42,597 bases of DNA from an uncultured Oscillospiraceae bacterium (GTDB lineage: Bacteria > Bacillota > Clostridia > Oscillospirales > Oscillospiraceae). Both the position numbers and the translations under genes were made by a program. Position 1 is the first letter of the stretch, and each line of letters begins with the position of its first letter. Location: positions 1 through 42,597 of the forward strand of contig CANRDC010000012.1 in NCBI GenBank assembly GCA_947629245.1. Direction: 5' to 3'. The notes under the pieces are model-generated. The model ran no database searches. It was not told where the DNA came from and saw nothing but the letters and a program-made list of their open reading frames with translations. Below are positions 11,517 through 20,209 of the stretch, piece by piece.

Positions 11517-11547
11517 GCCAGTTTCCTGAAGCAGGAACTGGCTTTTT
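11517..11547 (+). terminator. Rho-independent terminator
   Basis: GCCAGTTTCCTG and CAGGAACTGGC arms with a short loop (one mismatch pair), followed by TTTTTCTTT. It closes the 11069 gene and lies just before the ATG at 11561. Confidence 0.88.
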
Positions 11548-11560
11548 CTTTATTGTACCT

Positions 11561-11968
11561 ATGAAGATTGATGTAAACACAGTCGTATCTATTACTGAAT
11601 CATCTACGGAGATCAACTTCCGTGAATTCTGGAAACTCCTCGTCAGAAACAACCAATCCTTCACTGTCTCCCTCATTGCCCGGCAAGAGAACCAGACATT
11701 GTTTGACAGCATCCCCATTGCCGTCTACAAAGCCAAGGCGAAAACTCCACGAAATGTGGACGGAATTGCGGAGGAAATCTACGTAGCTATTAAGAACACA
11801 CTGCGCAAGGAGGCTCTAATGGAACGTAAGGTAAGCATCGTGTTCTACGAAGCCATCAGCAATAGCTTCCGGAACAAGATCGAATCTTTTGTCGCCAGTC
11901 ATTCTGCCATGGAGGCAAGAATCAAAGTAAGCGAAGCAACATCCGGGATGAAGTATAAAGTGTTATGA
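11561..11968 (+). CDS. Unrecognised protein (135 aa)
   Basis: No family recognised. Alternating strand-like and helix-like segments (INFREFWKLLVRNNQSFTVS, VDGIAEEIYVAIKNTLRKE), basic overall, no cysteine pairs or membrane span. It is the first gene of a three-gene run: its TGA overlaps the ATG of the next gene by ATGA. It begins 14 nt after a terminator U-run, so its message either reads through that terminator or starts at a promoter that I cannot define. Function unknown. Confidence 0.72.
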   Translation: MKIDVNTVVSITESSTEINFREFWKLLVRNNQSFTVSLIARQENQTLFDSIPIAVYKAKAKTPRNVDGIAEEIYVAIKNTLRKEALMERKVSIVFYEAISNSFRNKIESFVASHSAMEARIKVSEATSGMKYKVL

Positions 11969-12510
11969 AAACGAAACGTTTACCGTCCGCCTGGGAGACA
12001 CGACTTGCTACTGAGCTCAAGAACCTGAAAGCTTGGTATGTCTCTCAGAATACAACAATGCATTCCAGGCTCTGGCAATCCCTCTACAAGGAGATCTTCT
12101 ACCTGTGGAGAAAACACGCGCCGGATCCTGACTACGGCATTCATGACTTCTTCTATGTACTGCATGCCTCCGATGATGGTGTGTGGAACATGGATCTATA
12201 CACGCCCGGTACCACGGACACATCATTCCAAGTGTGTAAGGATTACTGTGGTGTACTGCCGATTAATGAATTGGACAGCCACAAGTTCTACAGATACGAA
12301 CGCGTGGGGGCCTGTCCCTTCCAGCTGGCAAGCAAACACCATCACAATTTGATGGGTAAGCTTCTCAAGCTGGAAAACAAAGATAGAACATTCGCTATGG
12401 TATTGCGCATTCCTAAGTCCAAACCTTACGAACGTGCTTTTAAGAATGGAGCAGTCCCAGAAGGCTACTTCGAACTTATTCCATTTATTTGTGCAATTAA
12501 ACCTTGGTAA
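11965..12510 (+). CDS. Unrecognised protein (181 aa)
   Basis: No family recognised. Rich in aromatic residues (LWQSLYKEIFYLWRKHAPDP; HDFFYVLHASDDGVWNMDLY), with a basic helical N-terminus and a mostly beta C-terminal half. No metal-binding or nucleotide-binding motif seen. It is translationally coupled to the preceding gene through an ATGA overlap and followed 9 nt later by the HEIAH-containing gene. Expression as one operon is likely. Function unknown. Confidence 0.75.
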   Translation: MKTKRLPSAWETRLATELKNLKAWYVSQNTTMHSRLWQSLYKEIFYLWRKHAPDPDYGIHDFFYVLHASDDGVWNMDLYTPGTTDTSFQVCKDYCGVLPINELDSHKFYRYERVGACPFQLASKHHHNLMGKLLKLENKDRTFAMVLRIPKSKPYERAFKNGAVPEGYFELIPFICAIKPW

Positions 12511-12519
12511 TTAGACAAT

Positions 12520-13527
12520 ATGAAAACGTTAACATACTCAAATAATATGCCTGAGGCATTCTCAGGTTATGACATTCGCGGCATTGACCACAGAGACTCA
12601 TGGCTCTCCTGCGTGGCATTGCAGAAAATGGACCCGACCACAGCGCGCCGGGTATTCGTCAACTGGGGCATCGGCAATTTGTCTATGGCTATTGCCCGCA
12701 GCCAGAAGTACCTGGAAAAGCAAAAGAACGCCAAGCTTAAGCCAGCTTTCCTTGAGGAGCAGGTGATGAGCTACGAAAAGGTGCGTCTGTGCGTCCAGGT
12801 GTACGAGGACGAAGATTTCCGAAAAGAACGTTTCCTGCGCCTCTATTTCCTCCCTGTGTTGGAAGGAGACGACGATGAGAAATGCGGCATCGATGAGATC
12901 GCTCTGCGTCGCATTGGAAGCGAGGACGCATTCGAAAAGCTCGACAGTCGCTACAAGTTCATTGAGACCCGCATCGACACGCAGTGGATGTGGATGTTCA
13001 AATCACTAACAGGGCCGGTAGACAAGGATTGCGAGAACGTACCTTTCCTTCTTGTTCCGGAGAACGGAAACACATCCACACAGCTGGAACGCAGGATGCA
13101 GGAACGCCTTGATATCTTATTTGACAAGCTCTGCCAGGATGTGATCTGCAAGATTACACTGAATGAAAAATGGGACTCTTACGAAGATGAAGAGAAGCCT
13201 GTTGTTCTCGATACCGTTGATGTCGTGGACAAAATCTTCTTCACCGATATGGACTATCGTAAGACTGGGGCGATCGAGTTCCATCTCTACAATTCCGTCG
13301 TGGCCATTCCATTCGCCATCGATGGAGGTGAGCTGAAGTTGTCGGAAACCCCTTACATCAGCCCGGATTTCAACGTGGACATTCATGTGACACCTGAGCT
13401 CATCTATTACCTTTTGTGTAAATTCATTCACGAAATTGCACACTATGGTCCCGCGGAAACATTGAGTACGACTATATGGCTGGCGCGCATGCCTAGCGGC
13501 GAGCTCGTTGCCCAGGAGCGAATCTGA
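12520..13527 (+). CDS. Putative zincin-like protein with HEIAH motif (335 aa)
   Basis: The only recognisable element is HEIAH near residues 303-307 (LLCKFIHEIAHYGPAET), which matches the HExxH zinc-binding signature of metallopeptidases. It lies very close to the C-terminus, leaving about 28 residues for a third zinc ligand; a Glu in GPAETL is a candidate. The N-terminal 290 residues are acidic, with helical and strand segments and no named domain. Two other proteins here (32695, 33871) also have HExxH but no other visible similarity. Protease activity is not established. It is third in the 11561 operon and followed by a promoter region. Confidence 0.7.
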   Translation: MKTLTYSNNMPEAFSGYDIRGIDHRDSWLSCVALQKMDPTTARRVFVNWGIGNLSMAIARSQKYLEKQKNAKLKPAFLEEQVMSYEKVRLCVQVYEDEDFRKERFLRLYFLPVLEGDDDEKCGIDEIALRRIGSEDAFEKLDSRYKFIETRIDTQWMWMFKSLTGPVDKDCENVPFLLVPENGNTSTQLERRMQERLDILFDKLCQDVICKITLNEKWDSYEDEEKPVVLDTVDVVDKIFFTDMDYRKTGAIEFHLYNSVVAIPFAIDGGELKLSETPYISPDFNVDIHVTPELIYYLLCKFIHEIAHYGPAETLSTTIWLARMPSGELVAQERI

Positions 13528-13546
13528 CCTATGCAAGAAATTTTAC

Positions 13547-13575
13547 TTGCAGGGGATCTGGCGCTCTGATAAAGT
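13547..13575 (+). promoter_or_regulatory. Promoter for the helicase operon
   Basis: -35 TTGCAG (13547-13552), 17-bp spacer, -10 TAAAGT (13570-13575). It predicts an ~80-nt leader holding the hairpin at 13618-13646 before the ATG at 13663. Confidence 0.58.
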
Positions 13576-13617
13576 GACGCTCGTCTACGAGAGATGCGCA
13601 GACACATGGAGTAACGC

Positions 13618-13646
13618 GCGGCGGCGTCTTGTGGGGACGCCGCCGC
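13618..13646 (+). promoter_or_regulatory. 11-bp GC hairpin in the helicase-operon leader
   Basis: GCGGCGGCGTC/GACGCCGCCGC with a 7-nt loop, perfect stem, ending 16 nt before the ATG at 13663 and lacking a U-run. It is too close to the start codon to be ignored: it could block ribosome access, protect the 5' end, or be a binding site for a phage protein. Confidence 0.7.
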
Positions 13647-13662
13647 ATCTCACCTATGGAAC

Positions 13663-14313
13663 ATGACGCTGGATGCAACAGATTTCGACGATGCTGAGCT
13701 TCAAGAATTAGCTCAGGCGTTGTTCAATGAATACGCGCGACAGGCATCCTCCAGGAAGCGCCCCTATCCAAAGAAAATGGACCAAAAAATCTGGCTTAGA
13801 ATGGCCAAATTGGTCCAGAAGCTCAAGGCAACACCAGAGAACTTCATTCTCGCTCAATTTGAATGCTCGAAGGGCCATCTGTTTGCTAACGCATTAGCCG
13901 GACAGGTAGCTGAAGGGAGGTACAAGCGCTGGTGGCAGCAGAAGGCCGCTACCTATGAAGAAACATTTGTAGAAGGGCAGGAAGAACAAGAACCGGATGA
14001 GGGCAAGGATATTGACCTCTATGATTTGCAGGGGCGGATCATGAGCACGTACGCCAGCATGAACTACTACTGCGGCAGTACGGACTTCTTCGACCCGGCT
14101 GTGATCACGAAGGTGATGAATATCCAGTTGCACTGGGATCCTGTCGTTATGATGCTGCTCAACCCGACACCTATGTTCAAGCAGGTGTTCGGCAAGCGGG
14201 CGAAGCAACAGATAGAAGAAAGCAAGGGATTACGCGAAGCAATCCGTAAGTTAGGTTTTGATATGGTCTTGGATTACCTTGACGAAGAAGATGGAGAGGA
14301 GGTGCAGTCATGA
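13663..14313 (+). CDS. Unrecognised protein upstream of helicase (216 aa)
   Basis: No family recognised. Helical N-terminal half with basic patches (ASSRKRPYPKKMDQKIWLRM), an acidic linker (EGQEEQEPDEGKDIDLYD) and a helical C-terminal half ending in an acidic tail. Its TGA overlaps the helicase ATG in ATGA form, so the two are coupled. Position directly before a DnaB-type helicase suggests a helicase loader or other replisome partner, but no AAA+ or loader motif is visible, so this is context only. Confidence 0.72.
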   Translation: MTLDATDFDDAELQELAQALFNEYARQASSRKRPYPKKMDQKIWLRMAKLVQKLKATPENFILAQFECSKGHLFANALAGQVAEGRYKRWWQQKAATYEETFVEGQEEQEPDEGKDIDLYDLQGRIMSTYASMNYYCGSTDFFDPAVITKVMNIQLHWDPVVMMLLNPTPMFKQVFGKRAKQQIEESKGLREAIRKLGFDMVLDYLDEEDGEEVQS

Positions 14314-15740
14314 TGATCAACGAACAGTCACCTCAGACAATCCTCATGAAGGACATGCCGGAAGTCTATGAGCGCTATATATTATTAGCCCTCGATTCGA
14401 ACAAGGACTTCTGGTTCAAGTTATCCAAGAACTTGTGCTTTACGAATAACCGTGAGTTTGCCAATGACTTCTCCTTCACCAAGTACTACGCCATCTACCG
14501 GGCGATGTACGCGTGGAGGGAGTTGACGGCAGGAGCTCCATTTTCCCCGATAACGGAGGGTGGACTCATCACGCAGCTGCACCAGTTATCCATTCAAACC
14601 CCGCCGCTCATCAGCCTTGACATGGCGATGGAGTGCGCAACTGAATTCCTCTCGTGGAGAGAGCAATACTCTCCGGAGGAAGCCTATGCCGCCGTCAAGA
14701 GCAACTGGATTCAATGGCTGTCGTACAAGAAGTCATCCAAGATTCTGGACAACTTCAAACGCAGCGGGTCCACAGACATAGGCAAGTCGCTGGAAAAGAT
14801 CACCACAGCGGTCACAGAGTTGAAGAATACGACCGATGTCATGGACTCGGCCGCGTGGACGATGGATATGTTGGCAAACCAGACAGACGAGATCATCGAA
14901 CGTATGCCATTCTCCCGGGACTTCGCCAATATAGGCGCAGCTTTGGGCGGAGGTTTAGGCAAACGTGAACACATCATATTCCTTGCCCCAACCGGCGGAG
15001 GAAAGACAGTGTTCGCCTGCCAATTAGCCGTAGAGCTGGCACTAGCCGGAAGAGGAGTCATCCTCGTGACGACGGAGCAGCATCCTCGTGAGCTATTCCC
15101 ACGATTCATCACGAATGTGTCCTACAAGCTGGGAACACCGGTGAGATTCGACTACATAAAGGATGGACTCACGGAAGCTACCAAGGAGCAGCTTACGACA
15201 TCTCAGCTCGAAATGTGTCAGACGGCTGTGGACAGGCTCAAGGATTCTCTGATCGTCGGTAACTGGACCTCCAACCGGAACCTCAATGATCTTCCATCAT
15301 TCATCGAGGAAACCAAACAGAAGTTCGAGGCTGCCGGGAAGACGTTGGACTGTGTAATCCTGGACTGGATTGGCGGAGCGTTGACCGAGAGTACGAAAGA
15401 CTCAGCCAAGCTACGCCTTCTGATGGTGGAAGCCGCCAACATCATGAAGAACTTGGCGCAACAGTACAACATCGCTACTGTATCGATGGCTCAGACATCG
15501 AAGGACGGTATTGACAGGAGTAAGGTGAGCGAGCAGTATTTCTCGGAATGCAAAACGCTTCACTATCAGGCTACTGCAGCATTCGGTATCTCCGCCATGC
15601 GCATCAAGACAGAGAATGATGAAGACGGAGACGTGTACGACATCCGGCAGCATGTCTATTGCTTCAAGTCAAGAAAGAGCAAGGGCAAATTCTGGACAAT
15701 GAAGAGGAATTTTGACTATCAACGGTTTGAAGGCCTGTGA
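14310..15740 (+). CDS. dnaB: DnaB-type replicative DNA helicase (476 aa)
   Basis: RecA-fold helicase of superfamily 4. Walker A is IIFLAPTGGGKTVFACQLAV (~residues 224-243). A catalytic Glu follows in LVTTEQHPRELF, Walker B is CVILDWIGG (~349-357), and SMAQTSKDGIDRSK contains the conserved Gln of motif H3. The N-terminal ~190 residues are helical, like the DnaB N-terminal domain, and are linked by a helix to the ATPase. Length matches phage DnaB/gp41 proteins (450-480). Expected to form a hexamer that unwinds the fork with the primase encoded next. Coupled by ATGA to the preceding gene and separated by 58 nt and a promoter from the primase gene. Confidence 0.93.
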   Translation: MMINEQSPQTILMKDMPEVYERYILLALDSNKDFWFKLSKNLCFTNNREFANDFSFTKYYAIYRAMYAWRELTAGAPFSPITEGGLITQLHQLSIQTPPLISLDMAMECATEFLSWREQYSPEEAYAAVKSNWIQWLSYKKSSKILDNFKRSGSTDIGKSLEKITTAVTELKNTTDVMDSAAWTMDMLANQTDEIIERMPFSRDFANIGAALGGGLGKREHIIFLAPTGGGKTVFACQLAVELALAGRGVILVTTEQHPRELFPRFITNVSYKLGTPVRFDYIKDGLTEATKEQLTTSQLEMCQTAVDRLKDSLIVGNWTSNRNLNDLPSFIEETKQKFEAAGKTLDCVILDWIGGALTESTKDSAKLRLLMVEAANIMKNLAQQYNIATVSMAQTSKDGIDRSKVSEQYFSECKTLHYQATAAFGISAMRIKTENDEDGDVYDIRQHVYCFKSRKSKGKFWTMKRNFDYQRFEGL

Positions 15741-15762
15741 CAAAAAATTCCTGATTTTGTCC

Positions 15763-15790
15763 TTGCAGGGTAAGAAAAAAGTAGTATGAT
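15763..15790 (+). promoter_or_regulatory. Near-leaderless promoter of primase gene
   Basis: -35 TTGCAG (15763-15768), 16-bp spacer, -10 TATGAT (15785-15790), then 8 nt to ATG. The predicted leader is 0-2 nt. Confidence 0.62.
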
Positions 15791-15798
15791 CCTGAGCC

Positions 15799-17994
15799 AT
15801 GGACTCCCGTGTTCGCAGTAAATGCAAGGTCACATTTACCAAGCTGAGAGAGCTTGGGATGAAAGACGGCCTGAATGCTGCGAACATCAACTATCTCAAC
15901 AACTACCTGATACGAAAAAGCCCCTTTGCACCGTTCTTACAGTCATTGGGGCTTTCTCGTGGGCACCAGTTGAAGCGCGCATTCTACGACAAGCGCACAC
16001 ATGGAAGGCTGGAAGACATCGTCAAATTATCCTACCTCTTCCATGCACAACACGTTGACGAACATCTTGTATCGTTCCCACAAATTGAGCGACCTGACGA
16101 GTTATGGCAGATGTCGCAGACAGGATGGGAAGTCATCCACCAGTTTCTCCGGGAAGAGTTCTGGCCGCTCATACGAGGAGTACGAAAAGCCAAACTCATC
16201 AGCCAAGGCCGGGCCGAAGAATACAGAAGGTCCAAGTGGGAGGATAAAGAGCTGCTCAAGCGCATCCTTGCCATGCCTGACGAAAAGCTGCTGGATCAAA
16301 TCGCATTTGCGCATAGGTTGGAATGCCCGGCCTATGCGCTTTGCCTACTGGCAAGAAAGCTGCACCTGACACCCGGCGCCCAGGAGTTCCTGGAAAGACG
16401 CAGGGAGGACATCGTGCAGGGATTCATTTCCAATGCCGCCTGGAGGTATTATCTCGCTCTCTTCCACAATGCGGACGTGTTCCTCACGGATGAGACAGGT
16501 GAGAAACTCTCCTCCTACTACGTCAATGACGGTTGGGTGGAGCAGATAACAGGCGGAATCTCACACAAGGAATTACATGCCATGGCCCAGACCTATCAGT
16601 ACCGTCTGGGTAGCATCCTGCGCAGTCTCTATAATTGGGATCCTGTGCCGGACTTCACCATGGGAGAGGAATATGCCGCTGTCAGACAGAAACTGGCGGA
16701 GCATCGTAAATTATGCAGTACAGCTACTATGATAGACGACGACCTTTCTATTGCAGGAGACATCACCGTGGCTGACATACCCGACGAGATCAAGGCATTA
16801 GCCCAGCGCTTGTCCCACATTCACGGACAAGTTCTCGTCACCTCTGAATCGAGCGGACGTCACCTCTACATCCCGGATCCGGAGCTCATCACCAAGGATG
16901 GTGAAAAAGAGCTCTACTCGAAGCACATGGCAATCAACGCCGACAAGTACTTCGGGCTTGGGAAGTGGAACGTGGACGAGAATCCGACCAAGGAGAATCA
17001 AGAACTCTACAGAAAGTATCGCTCCAAGGGATTTGAAGTGCCCTGTGCCATGTCGATGAAAACAGGCCACCGCACAACAGTCCATGATCTGCTGCACATC
17101 CTGCCCATTGAACAACGCCTCAACATGGTGCGACCGATCCAGAAGAAGGTCATCACCGGGGATAGTACGACAGACAAGCACCTGGTCTACGACGAGCACG
17201 GGAACCTCGTGCCGGAAGGACCAGGACACACAATACCACTGTCGAAACTCCCCGAGACCCACCCTGCCAGAGAATACCTGCGCCAGCGTGGGTACGACCC
17301 GGACCTGCTCGAGAAGCAGTACGGGGTGGCGTATTGTGATGAGGCATTGCCAGAGGATCGATCCGTAGGCAGATTCTGGAGCAAGCTTCCGGGAGGGTAC
17401 AAGAACAGTCCGCAGGGGAGAATCATCTTCCCCATCATCGACGCCAAGGGCGTGAAACGAGGATGGCAGGCACGGGCTATCGACTACTCGGACGGAAGAG
17501 GAAACAGGTGGTTCTGGACGGACAAGCAAACTTGGGTCCAGATTGAGCGAGATGGAGTTGATCTCTTCGTCACGGACGAGGATCCGCAAGGATTCAAGAA
17601 ACTCCGCAAATACCTGAATGCCCGCGGGTTCAACAGGAACCAGGCAGCATTCGGAATATGGCAGGCTGTACAGCTTGCGAAAAATATCCCCTATGAGCAG
17701 CGAGTATGCTACGTCATGGAGGGAGCTATGGACGCCGCTAAAGGCGGTCCTCCTTGTATTGCCCTGTTGGGTAAATCCATGAGCGATGATCAAGCACTGG
17801 TCGTACGCTCGCATTTTGCCAAGGTCGTTCTAGTCGCGGATCAAGATCGTGCAGGGAAGGACTTTGTGCGTTGTATCTCAAAGAAGTTGGAGGATATGCC
17901 AATCCTGCAGGCGACACTACCCGAAGGTAAGAAAGACCTTGGGGACTGTTCGTATACAGAAGCAGAAGCAATTCTGCACCAGGCATTGGCGTAA
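15799..17994 (+). CDS. DNA primase with TOPRIM domain (731 aa)
   Basis: The C-terminal third carries the TOPRIM fold: CYVMEGAMDAAKGG (~residues 636-649) provides the catalytic Glu and VVLVADQDRAGKDFV (~674-688) the DxD-like acidic motif. Before it, FPIIDAKGVKRGWQARAID resembles the strand region that precedes TOPRIM in DnaG-type and Twinkle-type primases. YLRQRGYDPDLLEKQYGVAY (~493-512) resembles the linker preceding it. I do not see a CHC2 zinc-binding domain in the long N-terminal part, which is unusual and mostly unrecognised. It would make RNA primers for the fork, with the helicase encoded just upstream. Start is supported by a TATGAT -10 8 nt before the ATG. Confidence 0.85.
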   Translation: MDSRVRSKCKVTFTKLRELGMKDGLNAANINYLNNYLIRKSPFAPFLQSLGLSRGHQLKRAFYDKRTHGRLEDIVKLSYLFHAQHVDEHLVSFPQIERPDELWQMSQTGWEVIHQFLREEFWPLIRGVRKAKLISQGRAEEYRRSKWEDKELLKRILAMPDEKLLDQIAFAHRLECPAYALCLLARKLHLTPGAQEFLERRREDIVQGFISNAAWRYYLALFHNADVFLTDETGEKLSSYYVNDGWVEQITGGISHKELHAMAQTYQYRLGSILRSLYNWDPVPDFTMGEEYAAVRQKLAEHRKLCSTATMIDDDLSIAGDITVADIPDEIKALAQRLSHIHGQVLVTSESSGRHLYIPDPELITKDGEKELYSKHMAINADKYFGLGKWNVDENPTKENQELYRKYRSKGFEVPCAMSMKTGHRTTVHDLLHILPIEQRLNMVRPIQKKVITGDSTTDKHLVYDEHGNLVPEGPGHTIPLSKLPETHPAREYLRQRGYDPDLLEKQYGVAYCDEALPEDRSVGRFWSKLPGGYKNSPQGRIIFPIIDAKGVKRGWQARAIDYSDGRGNRWFWTDKQTWVQIERDGVDLFVTDEDPQGFKKLRKYLNARGFNRNQAAFGIWQAVQLAKNIPYEQRVCYVMEGAMDAAKGGPPCIALLGKSMSDDQALVVRSHFAKVVLVADQDRAGKDFVRCISKKLEDMPILQATLPEGKKDLGDCSYTEAEAILHQALA

Positions 17995-18010
17995 TCCTAT
18001 TTTACATTTT

Positions 18011-18030
18011 GGAGGAATTCCTCCGTTTTA
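18011..18030 (+). terminator. Short palindrome with U-run after primase
   Basis: GGAGGAATTCCTCC is a perfect 14-nt palindrome followed by GTTTTAG. Outer CTATTTT/AAAATAG can extend the stem. Possible weak terminator or processing site between the primase and the 18053 gene. Confidence 0.45.
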
Positions 18031-18052
18031 GAAAATAGCAATTTCTATCACT

Positions 18053-18868
18053 ATGTCTAAAGTACAACCAAAAATCATTGATCCTGAATCACTTAACGAT
18101 GCACAGCTCACCAAGTTCACCAAGGACTTTATCGCTGTGCCCTGGTTTCTCAAAATCAATTACGAGGTCATCCCGGCATTCGTTACTCCGAAAGATGATG
18201 ATCCGGATGGTGAAATCATCCCCTACCGCGTCGACCGGGAGAACTATTGTTCCGAGCAGGTGGACGACTATATTGTCGCCCATGGCGATGAGCTTATGTG
18301 CGGAACAGATCCAGCAGACGCTGTTGCTAACATGCAGCCTAATCGTCGCATGTTAGTCCAGATATCTCATCTTGGCCGGGAGACCGCCGAAGGCGACAAA
18401 AATGACGGCTGGGATGGGGTTAGCACCATGCTGGACATCCAGAGCATGTGGCCGGTAGGCATGGATGTATGGTCCGTACGATTCCAACCGATAGCCCGGC
18501 ACTTCATCGCACCGCTCGCCATGCTTGTCCCTGAGATCAACCAATGCTATGGTCTCTCTGTAGACAAGGATACTGGTGTTGTTATGTGTGATGTAGGTGG
18601 AACAGGCCGCAGCTCAGTTGCGACCATATGGACAGCCCTGGGAGGAATTATCCCGCAAGAGCTCAGCTCTTTCCCGGAATCTGCATGTATTATCACGTTA
18701 GAGTACTGGGGATGGGAGAGCCGTGACTTCCAGAAAGCTCTGGAACAAGCAGCTAACTCTACATTCAAGCTCGCCAAGAAACGTCTTGGTGAAAAGAAGT
18801 ATAACCAGCTCCGGAACCAATGCTTCGCGGATCTGGACGATTATCGATTGAAATCCACTAGCTTATGA
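18053..18868 (+). CDS. Unrecognised protein, paralogue of the 19038 gene (271 aa)
   Basis: No named family. It aligns over much of its length with the 288-aa product at 19038: shared are the N-terminal LxxxQLxxFxxxFxxVPxxxxI pattern, a DDYxxxH segment, and the central IQSMWPVGMDVWSVRFQPIA versus IQEYGPFGMDIWSARFDDVY, followed by YIAPxAxL and a WxxxGG element. The conserved Trp/Gly/Met-Asp core suggests a common fold. No catalytic motif known to me. It overlaps the next gene by ATGA. The presence of two diverged copies flanking a membrane micro-protein points to tandem duplication. Confidence 0.78.
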   Translation: MSKVQPKIIDPESLNDAQLTKFTKDFIAVPWFLKINYEVIPAFVTPKDDDPDGEIIPYRVDRENYCSEQVDDYIVAHGDELMCGTDPADAVANMQPNRRMLVQISHLGRETAEGDKNDGWDGVSTMLDIQSMWPVGMDVWSVRFQPIARHFIAPLAMLVPEINQCYGLSVDKDTGVVMCDVGGTGRSSVATIWTALGGIIPQELSSFPESACIITLEYWGWESRDFQKALEQAANSTFKLAKKRLGEKKYNQLRNQCFADLDDYRLKSTSL

Positions 18869-19041
18869 ATTTCTTAGTACGTATCGCACAAGCAGTCATC
18901 GTCAGTAGCGTAGTTACACTGGCGCAATATGTCATCCTGCGCTGGACGACAAACAGTATCTCCTCTATCCCTGAATTTAAAACAGACGATGAGGAGAAGC
19001 CTAAGAAGAAACCTAGGAAAAGAACTAGCAAGAAGAAATGA
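18865..19041 (+). CDS. Single-pass membrane micro-protein (58 aa)
   Basis: ATGA overlaps on both sides (with 18053 and 19038 genes) make this small gene credible. Residues ~3-24 form one hydrophobic span (FLVRIAQAVIVSSVVTLAQY), followed by a short linker and a very Lys/Arg-rich tail (EKPKKKPRKRTSKKK). The topology is predicted N-out/C-in by the positive-inside rule. The tail could bind nucleic acid or acidic membrane lipids. It lies between two paralogous acidic proteins, so an electrostatic partner role is possible but not shown. Confidence 0.75.
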   Translation: MNFLVRIAQAVIVSSVVTLAQYVILRWTTNSISSIPEFKTDDEEKPKKKPRKRTSKKK

Positions 19042-19904
19042 GTGAGCATCAACACAAGCCTGCCCACCTGAGCGAAGAACAGCTCAGGTGGTTTGTTACG
19101 CATTTCTCCGGGGTGCCCATCCGCTTCTCGATCACTAGCGAGAGCATCCCCGTAGTGACCCGGCAGAACAATAATGGCGACGATATTATCTGTCGTTATG
19201 CTCCGGGAGAAGGTATCGATGACGTGGACGATTACCTCCACTACCACAGTGAGGAAGTCACCGGTCTGTTGTACAATGACGAGCATCTGGACATCAGTCG
19301 TCGTATGATCATCTACATGGTCACCAATAGCCTGCCCTGGTACGAGAATGAGAGATTTGAGGTACCAGGGCGTGATGGTGTTACGATCGACATCCAGGAA
19401 TACGGCCCGTTCGGCATGGACATTTGGAGCGCCCGCTTCGACGATGTTTACGAATACTACATCGCCCCGGTAGCACTCCTGTCCACCGATACCTGGGACA
19501 CCTACGGGATGAACATCGCTAAGAACGGCGAACGCCAAGGCAGGATCCCCGATAGCTGCTATGGTAAAGGTCGAGAGGCCGTTGCCGAGGTCTGGAAGTG
19601 GATGGGTGGAGAGGAGACGAAGATGGAAGGCGAGGCAGAATCTGCCTGTTCCCCGACCATCGAGTCTTGGAAACTCAGTGTCGAAAGTCTGCACTGGTTC
19701 AACGACAAGGCTCGTGAGACCCTGCTCTATGCTCGTGACATCCTCGGAGAAGAGGAGTACAAGAAGCTGAGAGCTGAGTGGAAGAAAAACCGCCACAAGG
19801 CGCTCTGGTACTACGAAGACGAGGATGAGGAAGATGAGGAAGATGAGGACGAAGAGGAGGAAGATGAAGGCCTCGTCGCCGAAGAAAACGACATGAATGA
19901 ATAG
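19038..19904 (+). CDS. Unrecognised protein with acidic tail, paralogue of the 18053 gene (288 aa)
   Basis: Paralogue of the 271-aa product at 18053 (shared FGMDIWSARF core, IAPVAL, W-x-x-x-GG). It differs in a C-terminal tail of about 35 residues made almost wholly of Asp and Glu (DEDEEDEEDEDEEEEDEG), which resembles DNA-mimic or histone-chaperone-like acidic tails. It overlaps the 58-aa basic membrane protein upstream and the 103-aa gene downstream. Function unknown. The acidic tail and the basic tail of the neighbour invite a pairing hypothesis. Confidence 0.78.
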   Translation: MSEHQHKPAHLSEEQLRWFVTHFSGVPIRFSITSESIPVVTRQNNNGDDIICRYAPGEGIDDVDDYLHYHSEEVTGLLYNDEHLDISRRMIIYMVTNSLPWYENERFEVPGRDGVTIDIQEYGPFGMDIWSARFDDVYEYYIAPVALLSTDTWDTYGMNIAKNGERQGRIPDSCYGKGREAVAEVWKWMGGEETKMEGEAESACSPTIESWKLSVESLHWFNDKARETLLYARDILGEEEYKKLRAEWKKNRHKALWYYEDEDEEDEEDEDEEEEDEGLVAEENDMNE

Positions 19905-20208
19905 GAACTCCTACGCAGCTATCTGGGAGACAGAAGATGGAAGAGTGCTCGTCATGACGGCGAGCACTCCCATCTCGCTCATGGTTTGGCTCAACGACCA
20001 TGAACAGCGGTCTCTCAAGGATGGCGTCATTGTAGAGGACGTCGAAGTAGACTCCAAAGGAATACCTGTCTCAGGCGAACCTTATGGACGAATCACACGC
20101 CCTGTGTACGGTTCGGACATACTGAGCATCGATCTAAGTGACGACCTCATGGAGCTCTACATGAAGACATCTGAATTATTGAGTAATCCGGAACTAATTA
20201 AGTACTAA
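19897..20208 (+). CDS. Unrecognised small protein (103 aa)
   Basis: No family recognised. It starts MNRNSYAAIWETEDGRVLVM, beta-rich, with a conserved-looking VWLNDHEQRSLKDGVIVEDV segment and a helical C-terminus (LSDDLMELYMKTSELL). No metal-binding residues. The ATG overlaps the end of the 19038 gene by 8 nt, in another frame, and the next gene begins 1 nt after its stop, so it belongs to the same tight operon. Function unknown. Confidence 0.7.
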   Translation: MNRNSYAAIWETEDGRVLVMTASTPISLMVWLNDHEQRSLKDGVIVEDVEVDSKGIPVSGEPYGRITRPVYGSDILSIDLSDDLMELYMKTSELLSNPELIKY

Positions 20209-20209
20209 C

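Noticed and set aside
16798-17814. Minus-strand open frame of 338 codons opposite the primase gene
   Set aside because: It lies wholly within the primase CDS, has no leaderless promoter or ribosome-binding site, and its sequence has no recognisable motif; a mirror frame of GC-rich coding sequence.
18858-19796. Minus-strand open frame of 312 codons
   Set aside because: It covers parts of two plus-strand genes that overlap properly and are paralogues; no independent support.
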